DNA from: Ichthyophthirius multifiliis
Taxonomy: Eukaryota > Ciliophora > Oligohymenophorea > Hymenostomatida
Direction: 5' to 3'
Length of the DNA: 41,921 nt
NCBI RefSeq assembly: GCF_000220395.1
Contig: NW_004087547.1
Coordinates: forward strand, 16,589-58,509
Made by a program: the position numbers and the translations under genes. Below the pieces are notes generated by a model. The model did no database searches. It had not been told where the DNA came from and saw nothing but the letters and a program-made list of their open reading frames with translations. Positions 1-12,729 of the stretch are shown here, piece by piece (position 1 is the stretch's first letter; every line of letters starts with the position of its first letter).

Positions 1-1406
1 ATAAGTGACTAAACCATAAACCCATTTTGTATTTTTTAGTTTACAACCTCTTAATAGAAAATTATTCATATCAATCGATATTTATGTTTGATTTTGTAAT
101 TAACATGTGCCTTAAAATTTATGTAAAATCGCGTTTGGAAATTCATATTATAATATTATTGGTTTATTTAACAAATTTTTTCCTTTTTTTTTTATTAAAT
201 AAAAAAAAAAATTATTTTAGAAATTATTTTACATCTATTTCTGATCCAAAATATTAATATATATTCTTTTATGCAATTCTTTGTTTTAAATTAGTTTCCC
301 CGTCTAATGATTAAGTTTCTATATAACATAGTCCCTTTTTTTCTGAAGAACTTAATATTAATAAATCTGCAGGAAAATACTGCTTGTCTAAAATCTTTTT
401 TTTTTATAATTTAAAAAGAATACTTTTTTTTAAATACTTTAACAATCTATCCGACTTATAAATATTATTGTTCCTTTTAAATAAACTTTTCTTTTTTGGT
501 ATCGTATACAAGACATAATCTCTATTATAAAAAATAAAAAATAATAATTTAAATGAATAAATTAGAAAATATATTTAATATATAAAATATTATATTTTAT
601 GTAATTTTTGAAATTAATTTTAGTTTAAAAAATTGCAATGTTTTTCATATATATAAAAAAAAAACAATAATTTTTAAAGAGTAAATATATTATTTTATAT
701 AAGTATAAAATACTTGGTTTTCTTCATTGTCCGATTTATGTCTATAATAATCTTCGTAAAAATCTCTGATTGCAGTTATAGTTAAAATGAGAGAAAAAGG
801 ATAAAATGAATTCGGTATACCATTTGATACTGTAATTTCTGGAATCATTTAAAAAAGGCCAGCTATCTAAAAATATATAAATAAAAAAATAAATTTATTT
901 TAGGTATTTTTTTTTTTTTGGACTAAAAAATATATATTGTGCAATTTGCTAAATTATTCAATAAGATTTTTAGGTAAAAAATTAATAAATGTATATTTGC
1001 TCGTAGAAATTTTATTATTTTTTAATTAAGTATCTAATCTGTTTGAAGTTATTTTTCTGTTTATTAAGGGTGATGATATTTTCTTATTTTTAGAATTAAA
1101 TAAAACGTTGTTATATTCATAATCTTATCCGAAATTTTTCAAGTAATTATCTGATTTTTATTTATTATTCAAAATTTATAATTATGTATGACTATATAAA
1201 ATAAATAATAAGTAAAATAAAAAATTTCAAAAAAAAATAAAAAAAATAAGAAAAATAAGATAAGAAAATAATATTAAATATTAAAAATTAAATATTAAAA
1301 TTTAACTTTTTAAATATGTTTTTATAATATTTATATAATATGTTTAATAAATAATAAATTGATAAGATTACTTTTCTAATATTGAGATTGATTATACTAA
1401 ATTCAT
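1..1406 (-). CDS. P4-type ATPase (phospholipid flippase), N-terminal part, copy A (truncated by window edge)
   Basis: Minus-strand, multi-exon 5' part of an aminophospholipid-translocating ATPase. Such pumps move phospholipids to the cytosolic leaflet of membranes. Exon 1 (1372..1406) starts with ATG and joins exon 2 at 1191 across a GT..AG intron. Later exons encode the P4 N-terminal signature around TSKYT and [13 protein letters not shown], the membrane-1 region (YFLIAGLFQMIP), the actuator region ([20 protein letters not shown] in copy B, very similar here), [12 protein letters not shown] and the SLDGETNLK dephosphorylation loop. The last readable part ([20 protein letters not shown]) reaches the left edge, so the catalytic half lies outside. 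It is nearly identical to the N-terminus of the complete gene at 4931..9602, with amino-acid changes (MNL versus MNQ at the start, IETQ versus TETK before SLDGET) but no disruption seen. The start is supported because both copies conserve exon 1 and its phase-2 junction. Confidence 0.88.
522..713 (-). other. Expanded intron of flippase copy A (192 bp versus 47 bp in copy B)
   Basis: The intron after the EEN(Q/K) codons begins GTATTTTATACTT in both copies and ends before AGATTATGTCTTG. In copy B the matching intron is 8893..8939. Copy A carries about 145 bp of extra A/T-only sequence inside otherwise matching intron ends. Both reading frames are intact once it is spliced. Confidence 0.75.
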
Positions 1407-3530
1407 TTTTTTTTTTATTTTTTTATAAATATTTTAATATTTATAAACATATAAAATATAACATAAATAAAATAGAATAATTTAAAGACAAAATACAATA
1501 GCAATTGAAATATAAAAATAAATAAACAAAATAGATAAAAAAAAAATATACATATATAAAAAAAAACATTATTTATTCTAATGATAAAAAATTTATATAT
1601 AAAATATTTTGAATATTTTATTATATAATAATATATAATTATTTATATTATTTCTACATTTTATTTATAGAAAATTAATTTTCCTATCATTTTATATTTT
1701 AATTATAATTTTTTTATTTAAACAACATATATTTAAATATATATTTAAAAATTTACTTTTAAAATATATTTAAATAATTTTTTTATTTAATTTAATACCA
1801 TAAATATTATAATAATTTTTAATTAAATAAATTAAGTATCTACAAATTTTATTTTATTATATATTGAATATTATTGAATATTATTAATTTTATATATTAA
1901 TTCTTTTATAAATATATTTTTTAATAAAAAGTATTTTAAGAAATTTATTTATTTATTATATTTATAATTATGTATTACTAATCTATTTTTATTAAATAAG
2001 AAATTTATTTAAATAAAGTTTAATAATTTTATATTTAAAATCATAATAGCTTATTTATTTATTTTTAGATATATTTTTTATTTATATTTATTTTCAATTT
2101 ATAAAAAAAAAATTAAATATAATTTATATTATAACTAATATATATATGAAATTAATAATAATATTTTTTATTTTTTATATATTATAAAATTTATATAAAT
2201 TTTTTTTAATTGTATAAGAAAATTACAATAATTTCTTTTATTTAATATAATATAAAAAAGTGAATTTTTAAAAGTTATATACTGTAATTTTATTATGTAT
2301 TACTTAAAATAATGTTATTATTTAAATATAAATAATTATTATTTATTTGAGAATTTCATAAAATATATCTAAACTATTTGAATAAAAAAAGTATTTGCAA
2401 GTTTTAAATAATTTTTAAACATTAAATTATTGCAATAAAATCTAAATATCTTTTAATATTTTTTTTTATATACAGAATATATTAATTGTAAACAATACAT
2501 TAATATAAATATAAAAAATAATAGAAATTCTATTTGAAAAGATTTAAGATAACAAATAATTAAAATATTATATATAATATAATATAATATAATATAATAT
2601 GATATTATATGTTTAAAAGAATATCTATAATCTTAAATGTTAAAATTAAGATTAAAATTATTTAATATTTATGGCAAAAAAGAACTATAAATATAATATT
2701 ATTGAAATATTAAATAATTAAAAATTATTAATATAAAATTTATTTATTCAAAATAAAAATTATAATTAAAAATTATAATAATAAGATTTCATTATAAATA
2801 AAAATATTATTATATTAAATATCAATAAATATATTTTTTTTTATATATAAAAAAATATTAATATATTTTTATAAAATAAAAAAATCATATTAATGAGGAT
2901 TGTTAATATGTATATATAAGTATAAATGTTTTTAAAAATTATAAACAAAAATGATTGATTTTTATAATTAATAAAAAAATAAAAATAAATATAAAATTAT
3001 AAATAGAAAAAAACTTAAAATAATAATAAATTAAAATAAAATATATAATATATTTATATATATATATATATAAAATATATATATTTTATATATTTAAAAT
3101 TCTTATAATACATATATTTATATACTTTTATAGTTATTAAATCTTTAATATTCAATTCTTTTTTTCATAGTGCTAAATTATCAAATTTATAAATGAATAA
3201 AATATTATTTTAGAATTTAATTTTTAAAAAAGATATGAAAATTATGTCTATTATTTTTTATAATAATGAATAAAATAAATAATTATTTTCAATTTTACAG
3301 ATCTTGAATCTTTATTAAATAATACTCTTTCATATTTTGATTTTTTTTTATATTAAATAACATTTATTTATAATAAAAATGTAATTAAAATATATTATGT
3401 TCTTTTTTTTATTATTAATTCATTTATTATAAAAAAATTAAAAAAAAGAATAAAACATCATCAAAATAATAATATGTTATTTAGAAGATAATGTAGTATA
3501 TATAAAAAAATTATGTTTATAAAATAATAA
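1407..3530. other. AT-rich intergenic DNA upstream of flippase copy A
   Basis: Extremely A/T-rich, with dense poly-A, poly-T and AT runs and no reading frame that looks like protein. It contains the presumed promoter of the minus-strand gene starting at 1406; a T-run right after the start (A-run on the coding strand) is typical of genes here. Parts match 9603..11050 (duplicated upstream DNA). I see no RNA gene. Confidence 0.6.
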
Positions 3531-4275
3531 TTTAAATGAAGATAATATTTTTAATATTAAGAATGGTTTTCTCGTTTATAAAATTTAAAATCTAATAATT
3601 TATTCTAATATATTTTATGGAATAATTAAAATATTGGAAAATTGTAAAAACAGTATCTGAAATATATAACTAAAAGAATTTAAAAGTAAAGAGTTTTCTT
3701 AAAATAAAGAAGGAATTTTTATAATCTTTTAGTTGATTTTATTATGTATGGAAATAAGCTTTTATTAAAAGAATATAATAAATAATTTCATTTAAATGTC
3801 AGTTTATTTTATATTTTTTTGAAAATTTAGAGGATAAAAAACCAAGATAATATAATTTAATATTTATAATTTATTATTTTTATAATACAATAATATAATT
3901 AAAATGTATATCAAGATTTAGTTTAAAATGAATTGATAAGTCTGAAAAATTTATATAAGAAAAAGGAAAAAAATTAGAATAGATTTAAAAATAATCTCTA
4001 AATTAAAATATAATATATAAACAATCAAAAAGTTAAATGAAATGCTTAAAAAAGCGGTTTAAATTAAAGATTTATTGGGCGTTTAAAATTAAAATTATAC
4101 AAAAAGCTTATTGCCTAATTTTCTATTAGAAGAAGATAAAAAAAAGACTAATCTAATAAATAAATTGATTTTTAATAAAAGAAATCGATTTAGAAATATA
4201 AATAGTAAAATAAAAGTAAAATTAAAGTCAAAAATTCTAGTTGTAATTGATATATAATTATAATTTTTAAAATAT
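3531..4275 (+). pseudogene. Possible decayed or fragmentary coding sequence, unrecognised
   Basis: This stretch has more G/C and more protein-like frames than its flanks, under the ciliate code. One frame gives peptides such as NEDNIFNIKNGFLVYKIQNL near 3537. Another, open from about 3945 to 4275, gives KKLNEMLKKAVQIKDLLGV and SLLPNFLLEEDKKKTNLI. The frames are interrupted by TGA codons and do not join into one product with obvious introns. It could be an old gene relic, or a real gene with introns I could not place. No family is recognised. Confidence 0.25.
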
Positions 4276-4930
4276 ATATTTATATATAAATAAAATTATT
4301 GATATTTTTTTTTTTTTTTTTCGAATTTCAGTTTTATAATAAGAATTTAAATTTAATTTAAAAACACTTCTATTACATATTATTTACAGGTTTTTTATAT
4401 ATTATTTATAACTCGCGAAAATTCAATTTAGTATTTAATTTATTAATTTACATTTATACGTATATATTTTTAAATGCTCTAATTTTAAATATGAATATTA
4501 AAAATTTTATGTATTTGTTCAAATGTAGTAATAATTATTTATCTTAGCTTAACTGAAAAAATTAATTGGTAAAATATTATTATTATTGATTATTTTAATT
4601 ATAGATTTATTAGCATTATACGAATTTAATAATTTAAGTCTTAATTTTTTCTTTTTTATAATTTTTTTAATCTAATCTTTATAAATAATTCTAATAATTG
4701 TACATATTCCCGATTGATTTTTTATTTAAAATAAAATTATTTTGTTATTAATATAATATAATAAATAAATATATTTAATTTATAAAATAATACTAATTAA
4801 TTATAAATTTAAAGACTTGTTTTTTTAATATTTATTAGAGAAAAAGAGACAAACACGATATGCTATATAAAACATTGTTAAAATAAAAATTATATAAAAA
4901 TTGGAAATGTATATTATTTATAAATTTTTA
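4276..4930. other. AT-rich intergenic spacer downstream of flippase copy B
   Basis: No gene seen. It holds a T-run near 4305..4321 and many poly-A/T runs. It should contain the 3' end and poly-A signal of the minus-strand flippase. Confidence 0.5.
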
Positions 4931-7900
4931 TCATTCAAACTATTCTTATAATATTTATTTTTTTTAATTATTTTTATATTATAGAATTTAATTCCAACCT
5001 TTTTGTTTATTTATATAAATATATATATATTTATATATATGTATATAATATTACGATCCCATAATTCCATTCCATAATCAAAAAAGGAAGTGCTGCCAAT
5101 AGAAAGTATAATCCCAAAATAAAAATTAGGACAATTAAGTATACTTTAAAAGTATATATAAATATTTATAAAAATTTTTTTTTTCTTATACTCATTAAAA
5201 ACTGAATAAGTTTCTGATTATCTAAATGCAATAGGAATGGTTTTAGTCATAAAAATATAATATAATATAGATATAATGGTAAATAATAAATAAGCCAAAT
5301 TATATTAAAATGATATAATTAAAACTTTTAAATTAGCAATAAATATTGCTATTGTAAATACCAAAGAACCTTCAGTCCAAAAGTTCATAGTAAAGCCATT
5401 GGGATTAATAAAGTTAGATTCTAATGAGTAATAGCTTAATTTATTTATTTTAATTTAATTGTTTTTAATATAAGTGTGTATTTATTATTAATTTACCTAA
5501 AATATGTTATTATGATTGATTACCATATTGCATTTATAATCCAATAACCGAATACTTTCGTATTAAGTAGTTTATCTATATTATTTAAATTATATTTTTC
5601 TACAAATAAAATATTTATTTACTTTTTATTCCTTATTCGTAATAATTTTATTTATTTTAAAGAAGAGTTTTATATTAATATTCATTATCATAAACCTATA
5701 TTTGAAAAAAAAAAAAATTTAAAAATTTAAATAATATAAAATCAATAAACCGCATATATAATAATAGGTAAAATAGTATAAAAGATATTAAATAATTAAA
5801 ATGTATATTTCTCATAAATAGCTTACCCAGAGAAATTATTAAAAAACGAATACCAAAATTAAGGAAAATTAAGAACCATATTTTTAAAAAAATTATAACA
5901 AACAAGTCTCGAGTTCCTTCTATAACATTCTCTTCCATGAAAAAATAACAAATTTTTTAAAATTTTGAATTCTCCAACAGCGAAATCACTAGCTCTAGCA
6001 GCCTTTTTTAATTTTAAAAAAAATATAATTTAATTTAATTTAGAAAAAAAATTTTTTTTTTTAAGATATTTTACTTATTAACCTTCAATACCTAAAATTC
6101 CTACACCTACATGTGCTGCATTAATCATATTAACGTCATTAGCACCGTCGCCAATAGCCAAAGTAGAAATTTTAGAATTATTATCCCTAACTAATGAAAC
6201 TAATTATTATTTTTATTAAGGGCTAACACGACAGCATAGTACAGAAGAACAATTATTTGTAATTTTTAAAATTAAATCTTTATTTTCACCTTTTGTTGCA
6301 TAAATTAAAGCATCTCCTGTAATAATAAAAGCATTATTGAGTAATATTCTACCATTTTTATCTCTATTTAAACTTATTTTATTATAAATATCCTGAAGAC
6401 GTTAATTAACTTCTTTTTGAATAGAATATTCGTCTTATTTTTAATCGAAATCTCCTAATAATTTCAAAATATATTAATTCAAGTTTTTGGACAAAAGTTT
6501 ACATGAAAATCCTATATTTATAGCTGTTTCAACTTTATCACCAGTTAAAACCCAAATCTATAATAAGTAAAAAATTAAATATGCAAAAAAATATATAAAT
6601 ATATAAATAAATATATATATGTGTATATTTATATATATAAATATTTTTATACATATTTATATATATATAATAATTATAATAATTTTTTATTAATATTTAT
6701 TTTATAATATTTATATATCTAATTATATATTTTTTTTTATTTTTATATTTATATTTATATAAATATTTTTTATATTTAATTTTACTTTTATTCCAGCTTT
6801 TTTTAAATCATTTATAGTTTCTTCTACTTTATCTTGCATCTTATCTTCTATAGCTGTAGCGCCAACTAAAATTAAATTATTTTCTAAAAGTTCCTATACC
6901 TCATACATTTTTTATTCTCTATTTATTAATGTTGTACATGCTTCATGGTATTTTTCAGACCAAACTTTATATTCGTTTTCTGATATTTCTCTTTCGCATA
7001 AAAGTAGAGTCCTTAGGCCTATGTTACCATAATTTTCAAGATTTTTTTCAGTTTCTGAAACATGCTAGCTATTTTTTTTGTCTATTAATTTAAATAAAGT
7101 AGAATCTGCACCTTTACAAAATAAATGTATTTTATTTGTTTCTTTATCTCTTAAAACTACTGATTAACGCTTTCTAATGGAATCAAATTCAAATACATGT
7201 AATAAGACTATTTTTTTTTATACCCCTTTAAAACTATATAATATATTATGATCTTCATCTAAACCAATAAATTCTACACCGCAATATTTTGAGAAATGTA
7301 CTAAAGCAAATATATATAAAGTAAATATATTTTATATATATATATATATATTTAATATATATGTAAATATATATATAATATATATTTTAATATATATATT
7401 TTTCTATATATTTTTTTTTTAAATTTTAATATATACATTATAAATTATTTATTATTCTTCATTTTCTGTTGTTATTTCACTTATTATTGTATGTGTAAAT
7501 GCTAATATTTCTAATGCTTTTCTATTTTTTTTTTTATTAATATAATAAATGTATTAAACTTTATGCTTTTATATTAAGGATTATTTTAATCATTAAATGC
7601 ATCTATAAAATTTTAATCTCGGAAATCTACATTTGTTACTTTAGGATATTATGATATATCTATAATATAATTTGGATCTCCTAATTTTGTTTCGCCTTTT
7701 TAATTTAAAATAATATATACATTTTCTTAAATAAAAATACCATAAGAAATTCCATTAATACATATTTTTTTAAAAACCATAATATTTTATGTTAAAGTTC
7801 CTGTTTTATCTGTAAATATATATTCTATTTACCCTAACTCTTCCATTAAATTTGAGCTTTATACATTTGTTGGTTTAATTAGGTTTTCTCCTTTTTCATC

Positions 7901-9602
7901 TGTTAATTATTAAATCATTTATTCATCCTTAATAACTATTTTTGCTTGCATAAATTTAACCATATCTATAGTTACTGCTAATGCTGTATTTATATAAATA
8001 TACATTTATTTATTTTTTATATAAAATAATATAAATATATATTTTTACATATTGGTACAAAATTATTTAAAATTAAAATATAATTTCCAAATCTGACAAA
8101 GAAATTATAATAACCAGCATGATCTTAAATCTAAATATAAATTTTTATTTTTTTTATTTTAATACTTAATAAAAAGAAAAAGTTACTTTGTTTTTATCAA
8201 TGTATAAATATTAGATTTTATTATATTCATTATTATACCAAATAGTATAATAAAGAGCACAAAAAGCACTTAAAAACATTTATAAGAAGAAAACAAAAAT
8301 AGTGTATCTCCCCATAATTCTTTCAAGCTTGGTCTATTTAGCTCTTGCTTTAAATGAATTCATCATTATTTTACTTTCATGTCCTGTATAAGTGACTAAA
8401 CCATAAACCCATTTTGTATTTTTTAGTTTACAACCTCTTAATAGAAAATTATTCATATCAATCGATATTTATGTTTGATTTTGTAATTAACATGTGCCTT
8501 AAAATTTATGTAAAATCGCGTTTGGTAATTCATATTATAATATTATTGGTTTATTTAACAATTTTTTTTCCTTTTTTTTTTATATTAAATAAAAAAAAAA
8601 AATTACATTACATTTATATCTGATCCAAAATATTAATATATATTCTTTTATGCAGTTCTTTATTTTAAATTAGTTTCCCCGTCTAATGATTTAGTTTCTG
8701 TATAACATAATCCCTTTGTTTCTGAAGTGCTTAATATTAATAAATCTGCAGGAAAAAGTTGCTTGTCTAAAATCTTTTTTTTTATAATTTAAAATTTTTT
8801 TTAATTACTTTAACAATCTATCCTACTTATAAATATTATTATTCCTTTTAAATGAACTTTTGTTTTTTGGCATCAAATACAAGACATAATCTCTTTTATA
8901 AAAAATTAAAAATAATTATTTTATATAAGTATAAAATACTTTGTTTTCTTCATTGTCCGATTTATGTCTTTAATAATCTTCGTAAAAGTCTCTGATTGCA
9001 GTTATAGTTAAAACAATAGAAAAAGGATAAAATGAAGTCGGTATACCATTTGATACTGAAATTTATGGTATCATTTAAAAAAGGCCAGCTATCTAAAAAT
9101 ATATAAATAAAAAATAAATTTCATTTTAGGATTTTTTTTTTTTTATGGACTAAAAAATATATATTGTGCAATTTGCTAAATTATTCAATAAAATTTTTAG
9201 GTAAAAAATTAATAAATGTATATTTGCTCGTAGAAATTTTATTATTTTTTAATTAATTATCTAATCTGTTTGAAGTTATTTTTCTGTTTATTAAGGGTGA
9301 TGATATATTTTTTTTTTTAGAATTAAATAAAACGTTGTTATATTCATAATCTTATCCAAAAATTTTTAAGTAAGCATCTGATTGTTATTTATTATTCAAA
9401 ATTTATTATTATGTATGACTAAATAAAATAAATAAAAAGTAAAATAAAAAAAATAAAAAAGAATAAGATAAAAAATAAAAAATATGAAAAATTAAAAAAA
9501 ATTGTAATAATATATTTTTTTAATATTTATTTAATATGTTTAATAAACAATAAATATATAATATTACTTTTCTATTATTGAGATGGATTATACTTAATTC
9601 AT
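4931..9602 (-). CDS. P4-type ATPase (phospholipid flippase), full length, copy B
   Basis: Complete multi-exon P4-ATPase, an ATP-driven lipid flippase with about ten membrane spans. In order on the minus strand I see the start MNQVQSISIIE (exon 1 at 9602), then [28 protein letters not shown] and SLDGETNLK near 8680. These are followed by [19 protein letters not shown] with the phosphorylated Asp at 7808..7810, [19 protein letters not shown] near 6550, CCRVSPQQKQQLVSLV, then [20 protein letters not shown] near 6150. Further on are [19 protein letters not shown] and the C-terminal membrane part ([29 protein letters not shown]). Every catalytic motif is intact. At least ten short GT..AG introns are needed, including ones after the ATP-binding and C-terminal exons. 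The exact 3' end is uncertain: a last intron gives a TGA at 4931..4933, without it 4935..4937. It is the tandem paralogue of the gene cut at position 1. Lipid specificity cannot be told from sequence. Confidence 0.92.
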
Positions 9603-11050
9603 TTTTTTTTTTTTATTATTAATTTATTAATTATTTAATAAAATATATATATAAAAAATAAACAAAATAGAATAATTTAAAGATAAAAAATATTAATAAT
9701 AAAAAAATAAACAATAAAATAACAAAAAAACAAATAAATAAATTTAAAAAATATAAATAAAAACATTAATTATTCAAATATTAAATAATTTATATATAAA
9801 ATATTATATGTATTTTTATTTTATTATTTTTTATATTTTTTTATATTATATTTTGATTTTATTTATTTAAAATTAATTTATCCTATTATTTTTTTATTTA
9901 AATTATAATTATTTTATTTATAAATCGTATATTTATATTTATTTAAAAATAACTTTTTAAATTAATTTAAATAATTTTATTTATTTATTTTTATACCATA
10001 AATATTATAATATTTATTATTAAATAAATTAATTCTCTACTTATTTTATTTAATAAAAGAAAATTAATTTATGATAATTCTTTTATAAATATTCTTTATT
10101 AAATAAAAAATATTAAAAAAATTATAATTAGGTATTACTAATATGATTTTATAGAATAATAATATATTTAAATATAAATTTAATAAATATCATTTACGAT
10201 AATAAAAGCTTAAATTATTTTATTTAAAAATATATTCTAAACTCATCTTAAAAGTATTTTCAAAAAATTAAAAATTAGAAAGGGTTTAATCTATAAAAAA
10301 AACTAATATAGAATTACATTTATAAAAAAATAATTTATAAATATATAAAAAAGTAAATAATTAAATTTAATTATTAAATTTGAATATAAATATAATAGTT
10401 AATTTTATTTTTATATTAAAATTATAGTTATGTATTTTATCATATATTATATAAAATAGTGAATTTTAACATGTTTTTTATACTGTATATTATTATGTTG
10501 TTTATACTGTATATTATTATTTTTTACTTAAAATACTGTTAATATTTAAAAAAAAAAAAATTATTAATTAATTCGATAAGTTCATAAAACTAATATAATT
10601 ATTAAATAATAGTAAGTAATTATTAATTCTAAATAATATATAAACATTAAATTATTGAAAAAAAACCAAAATATTTTTTAATAAAATTATTAGAATATAA
10701 AATATTTAATTGTGAACATAACATAAAAATTAATATAAAAAAATTATGGAAATTTTATTTCAAAATATTTTAGAAAATAAATGATTAGTATATTATATAT
10801 AATATAATATTACATTTTATAAAAAATGTATATAATCTAAATTTTTAAAATATATTATAATTATATAATTTTCAAAGAATTATTAAGGTAATATAATTAT
10901 TTATAATATTAATTATAATAAAATATTTAAATAAATTATTAACATTAAGATTTATTATTTAAATGATAAAAAATTTTAATTTAAAAATAATAAAAAATAA
11001 GATTTCAAAATTAATTAAAATTATTATTATATTAAAAATTATATTAAATA
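8389..11050 (-). repeat. Tandem segmental duplication, unit B
   Basis: Second copy of the unit that starts at position 1, beginning inside the flippase gene. The gene parts are highly conserved, and the upstream 1.5 kb is only patchily alignable because of AT-rich drift and many indels. Confidence 0.8.
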
Positions 11051-11554
11051 GATTTTTTTTTATTTTAATTTAAACTAAAGATATATCAATAATTTTTTAT
11101 AAAAATAAAAATTGTATAAAAATATTAATTATTTTTATAATATAATATATATGTTTATAATTATATATAAAAACAATTTATTTTATGATTATTTAATAAA
11201 AAAATAATTGTAATTTAAAATTAAATATAGTAAAAAAAAATTTTTAATAATTTAATAAAAATTTATATAAAATATATATATATATATACTAAATAAATAC
11301 AAATAAATTTATTTATATTCATATCAGTAGATAGTATATTTTTTTATATTATTTCTTGTATTATATGAATAAATATCAATATATATATATATATTTATTT
11401 ATTTATAATATATAATAAATTTTATATAATTCTTTTTTTTAAGTTTTTCTTTTTTTTATTATTTATTTTCTTTTTTTTTTTAATTATTATTAAATTTACA
11501 AAAATAATAATTAAATTTCCTTCCCATTATTATTATCATTACTTTTATTTTTTT
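9603..11554. other. AT-rich intergenic DNA upstream of flippase copy B
   Basis: No gene seen. The first 1.4 kb is a diverged copy of 1407..2830. It contains a short direct repeat (tttatactgtatattatta at 10477 and 10500) and several AT microsatellites (for example 11277..11288 and 11378..11392). Confidence 0.55.
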
Positions 11555-12232
11555 TCAATATTGACTTATTTGTACTTAATTTAAATCAAAATAGTTTTTA
11601 TTGTTTTATATATAATTTTAAAAATTGTTTTTATTTATATGCATTTTATTATCTTGTTAATATTAATTTTTATTATTTTATTAAAATTCGTTATTTTGTT
11701 TTTAATAAATAGAATAATCTCTTATAATTTCATTTCTATTAATATTTTTTTATTTTTAAATTGTTCTTTAAAAAATATATTATTTAAATTATAGTGATTT
11801 ATCTTTGAATTATTAAATTTCATTTTTTATTAATTATAATAGAGAAATTTTTTATTCTTCAAATTATGGATTAGTAATTTATTTGAAATTTTGTTTTTAT
11901 ATAGGGTTTAATTTTAAAGGAGAGTTTTCTTATATTGTCTAAGTTTTTATATTTTTTGTACTTTATATATTTATATTAGTATTATAATTTGTCAATTATT
12001 TTTGTTTTGTTTCATTATTGTATTCCTTTTTAATAATTTATAGATTTAACTAACTCGCATATAAATATAATTAGGATGATGAAAAGCTTTTCTAAGTTAA
12101 AATTTATTTGAAATTTTGCCATTCTTATATTACTATTCCTTCTGGATCGTTTATTATTTATAAAATTTTCTCGAAAAAAGTCTTTATTGATTCTATAATA
12201 AAAAAACAATCACTATTTTTTATAATGTCCAT
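11555..12232 (-). CDS. Hypothetical Gln/Asn/Lys-rich protein, 225 aa
   Basis: A single minus-strand frame runs from ATG at 12232 to TGA at 11555..11557, 226 codons with no internal TGA and with TAA/TAG read as Gln. The N-terminus MDIIKNSDCFFIIESIKTFF and the following KILQIINDPEGIVIQEW look like an ordered helical domain of about 75 residues. The rest is a hydrophilic N/Q/K-rich tail (for example NSPLKLNPIQKQNFKQITNP). I do not recognise a family. It lies 204 bp downstream of the WBP11-like gene on the same strand. The globular-looking start and the better G/C than the flanks argue for a real gene; a further 3' exon cannot be excluded. Confidence 0.6.
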
Positions 12233-12435
12233 TATATATTTTTTTATTAATGTATAAATATATAATAAAAAATTAATAAAAAAAATTAAATATAATATTA
12301 AGAATATTAAGTATTATTCTAAATTTTTAAATGTAGATTTTAAACAATATTTTTAAATTATATATATAATATTTTTATAATAGAATCAACTTTTATTATT
12401 TTATGAAGAAATAAATATATAAAAGATTAAGTATA

Positions 12436-12685
12436 TCAATTCATTTTTTGCAGATCTTCCATAAATTTTCTATAAATATCTTATTAATCATTTATTTATT
12501 ATTATTAATATAATTCATCATATTATTAATTATTATTTTGAATAATTTAAGGATTTTTTTAATTAATATTATTATTACCAACAACCATACTTCTAGGGAT
12601 AAACAATTATTTTTTATAAGTTAAATCGATTTTGCTTTTTTTTACAGTACTTTCTCTTTAAAGAACTTCAAAGTTTTAAATTTAC

Positions 12686-12729
<44 letters not shown>

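Larger units (their letters stand above)
1..2830 (-). repeat. Tandem segmental duplication, unit A (minus-strand flippase 5' half plus upstream DNA)
   Basis: Position 1 onward matches position 8389 onward with the same orientation and a period of about 8.39 kb. Similarity is very high over the coding exons and short introns (1..1240 against 8389..9420). It weakens over the upstream non-coding DNA; scattered blocks such as the poly-T tract after the start codon, the aaaatagaataatttaaaga block and the ataagatttca block remain alignable to about 2830 against 11050. The right limit is approximate. Confidence 0.8.

Noticed and set aside
27-8623. Two near-identical plus-strand frames at 27..257 and 8414..8623, which looked like a repeated small gene
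   Set aside because: They are antisense shadows of the duplicated flippase exons.
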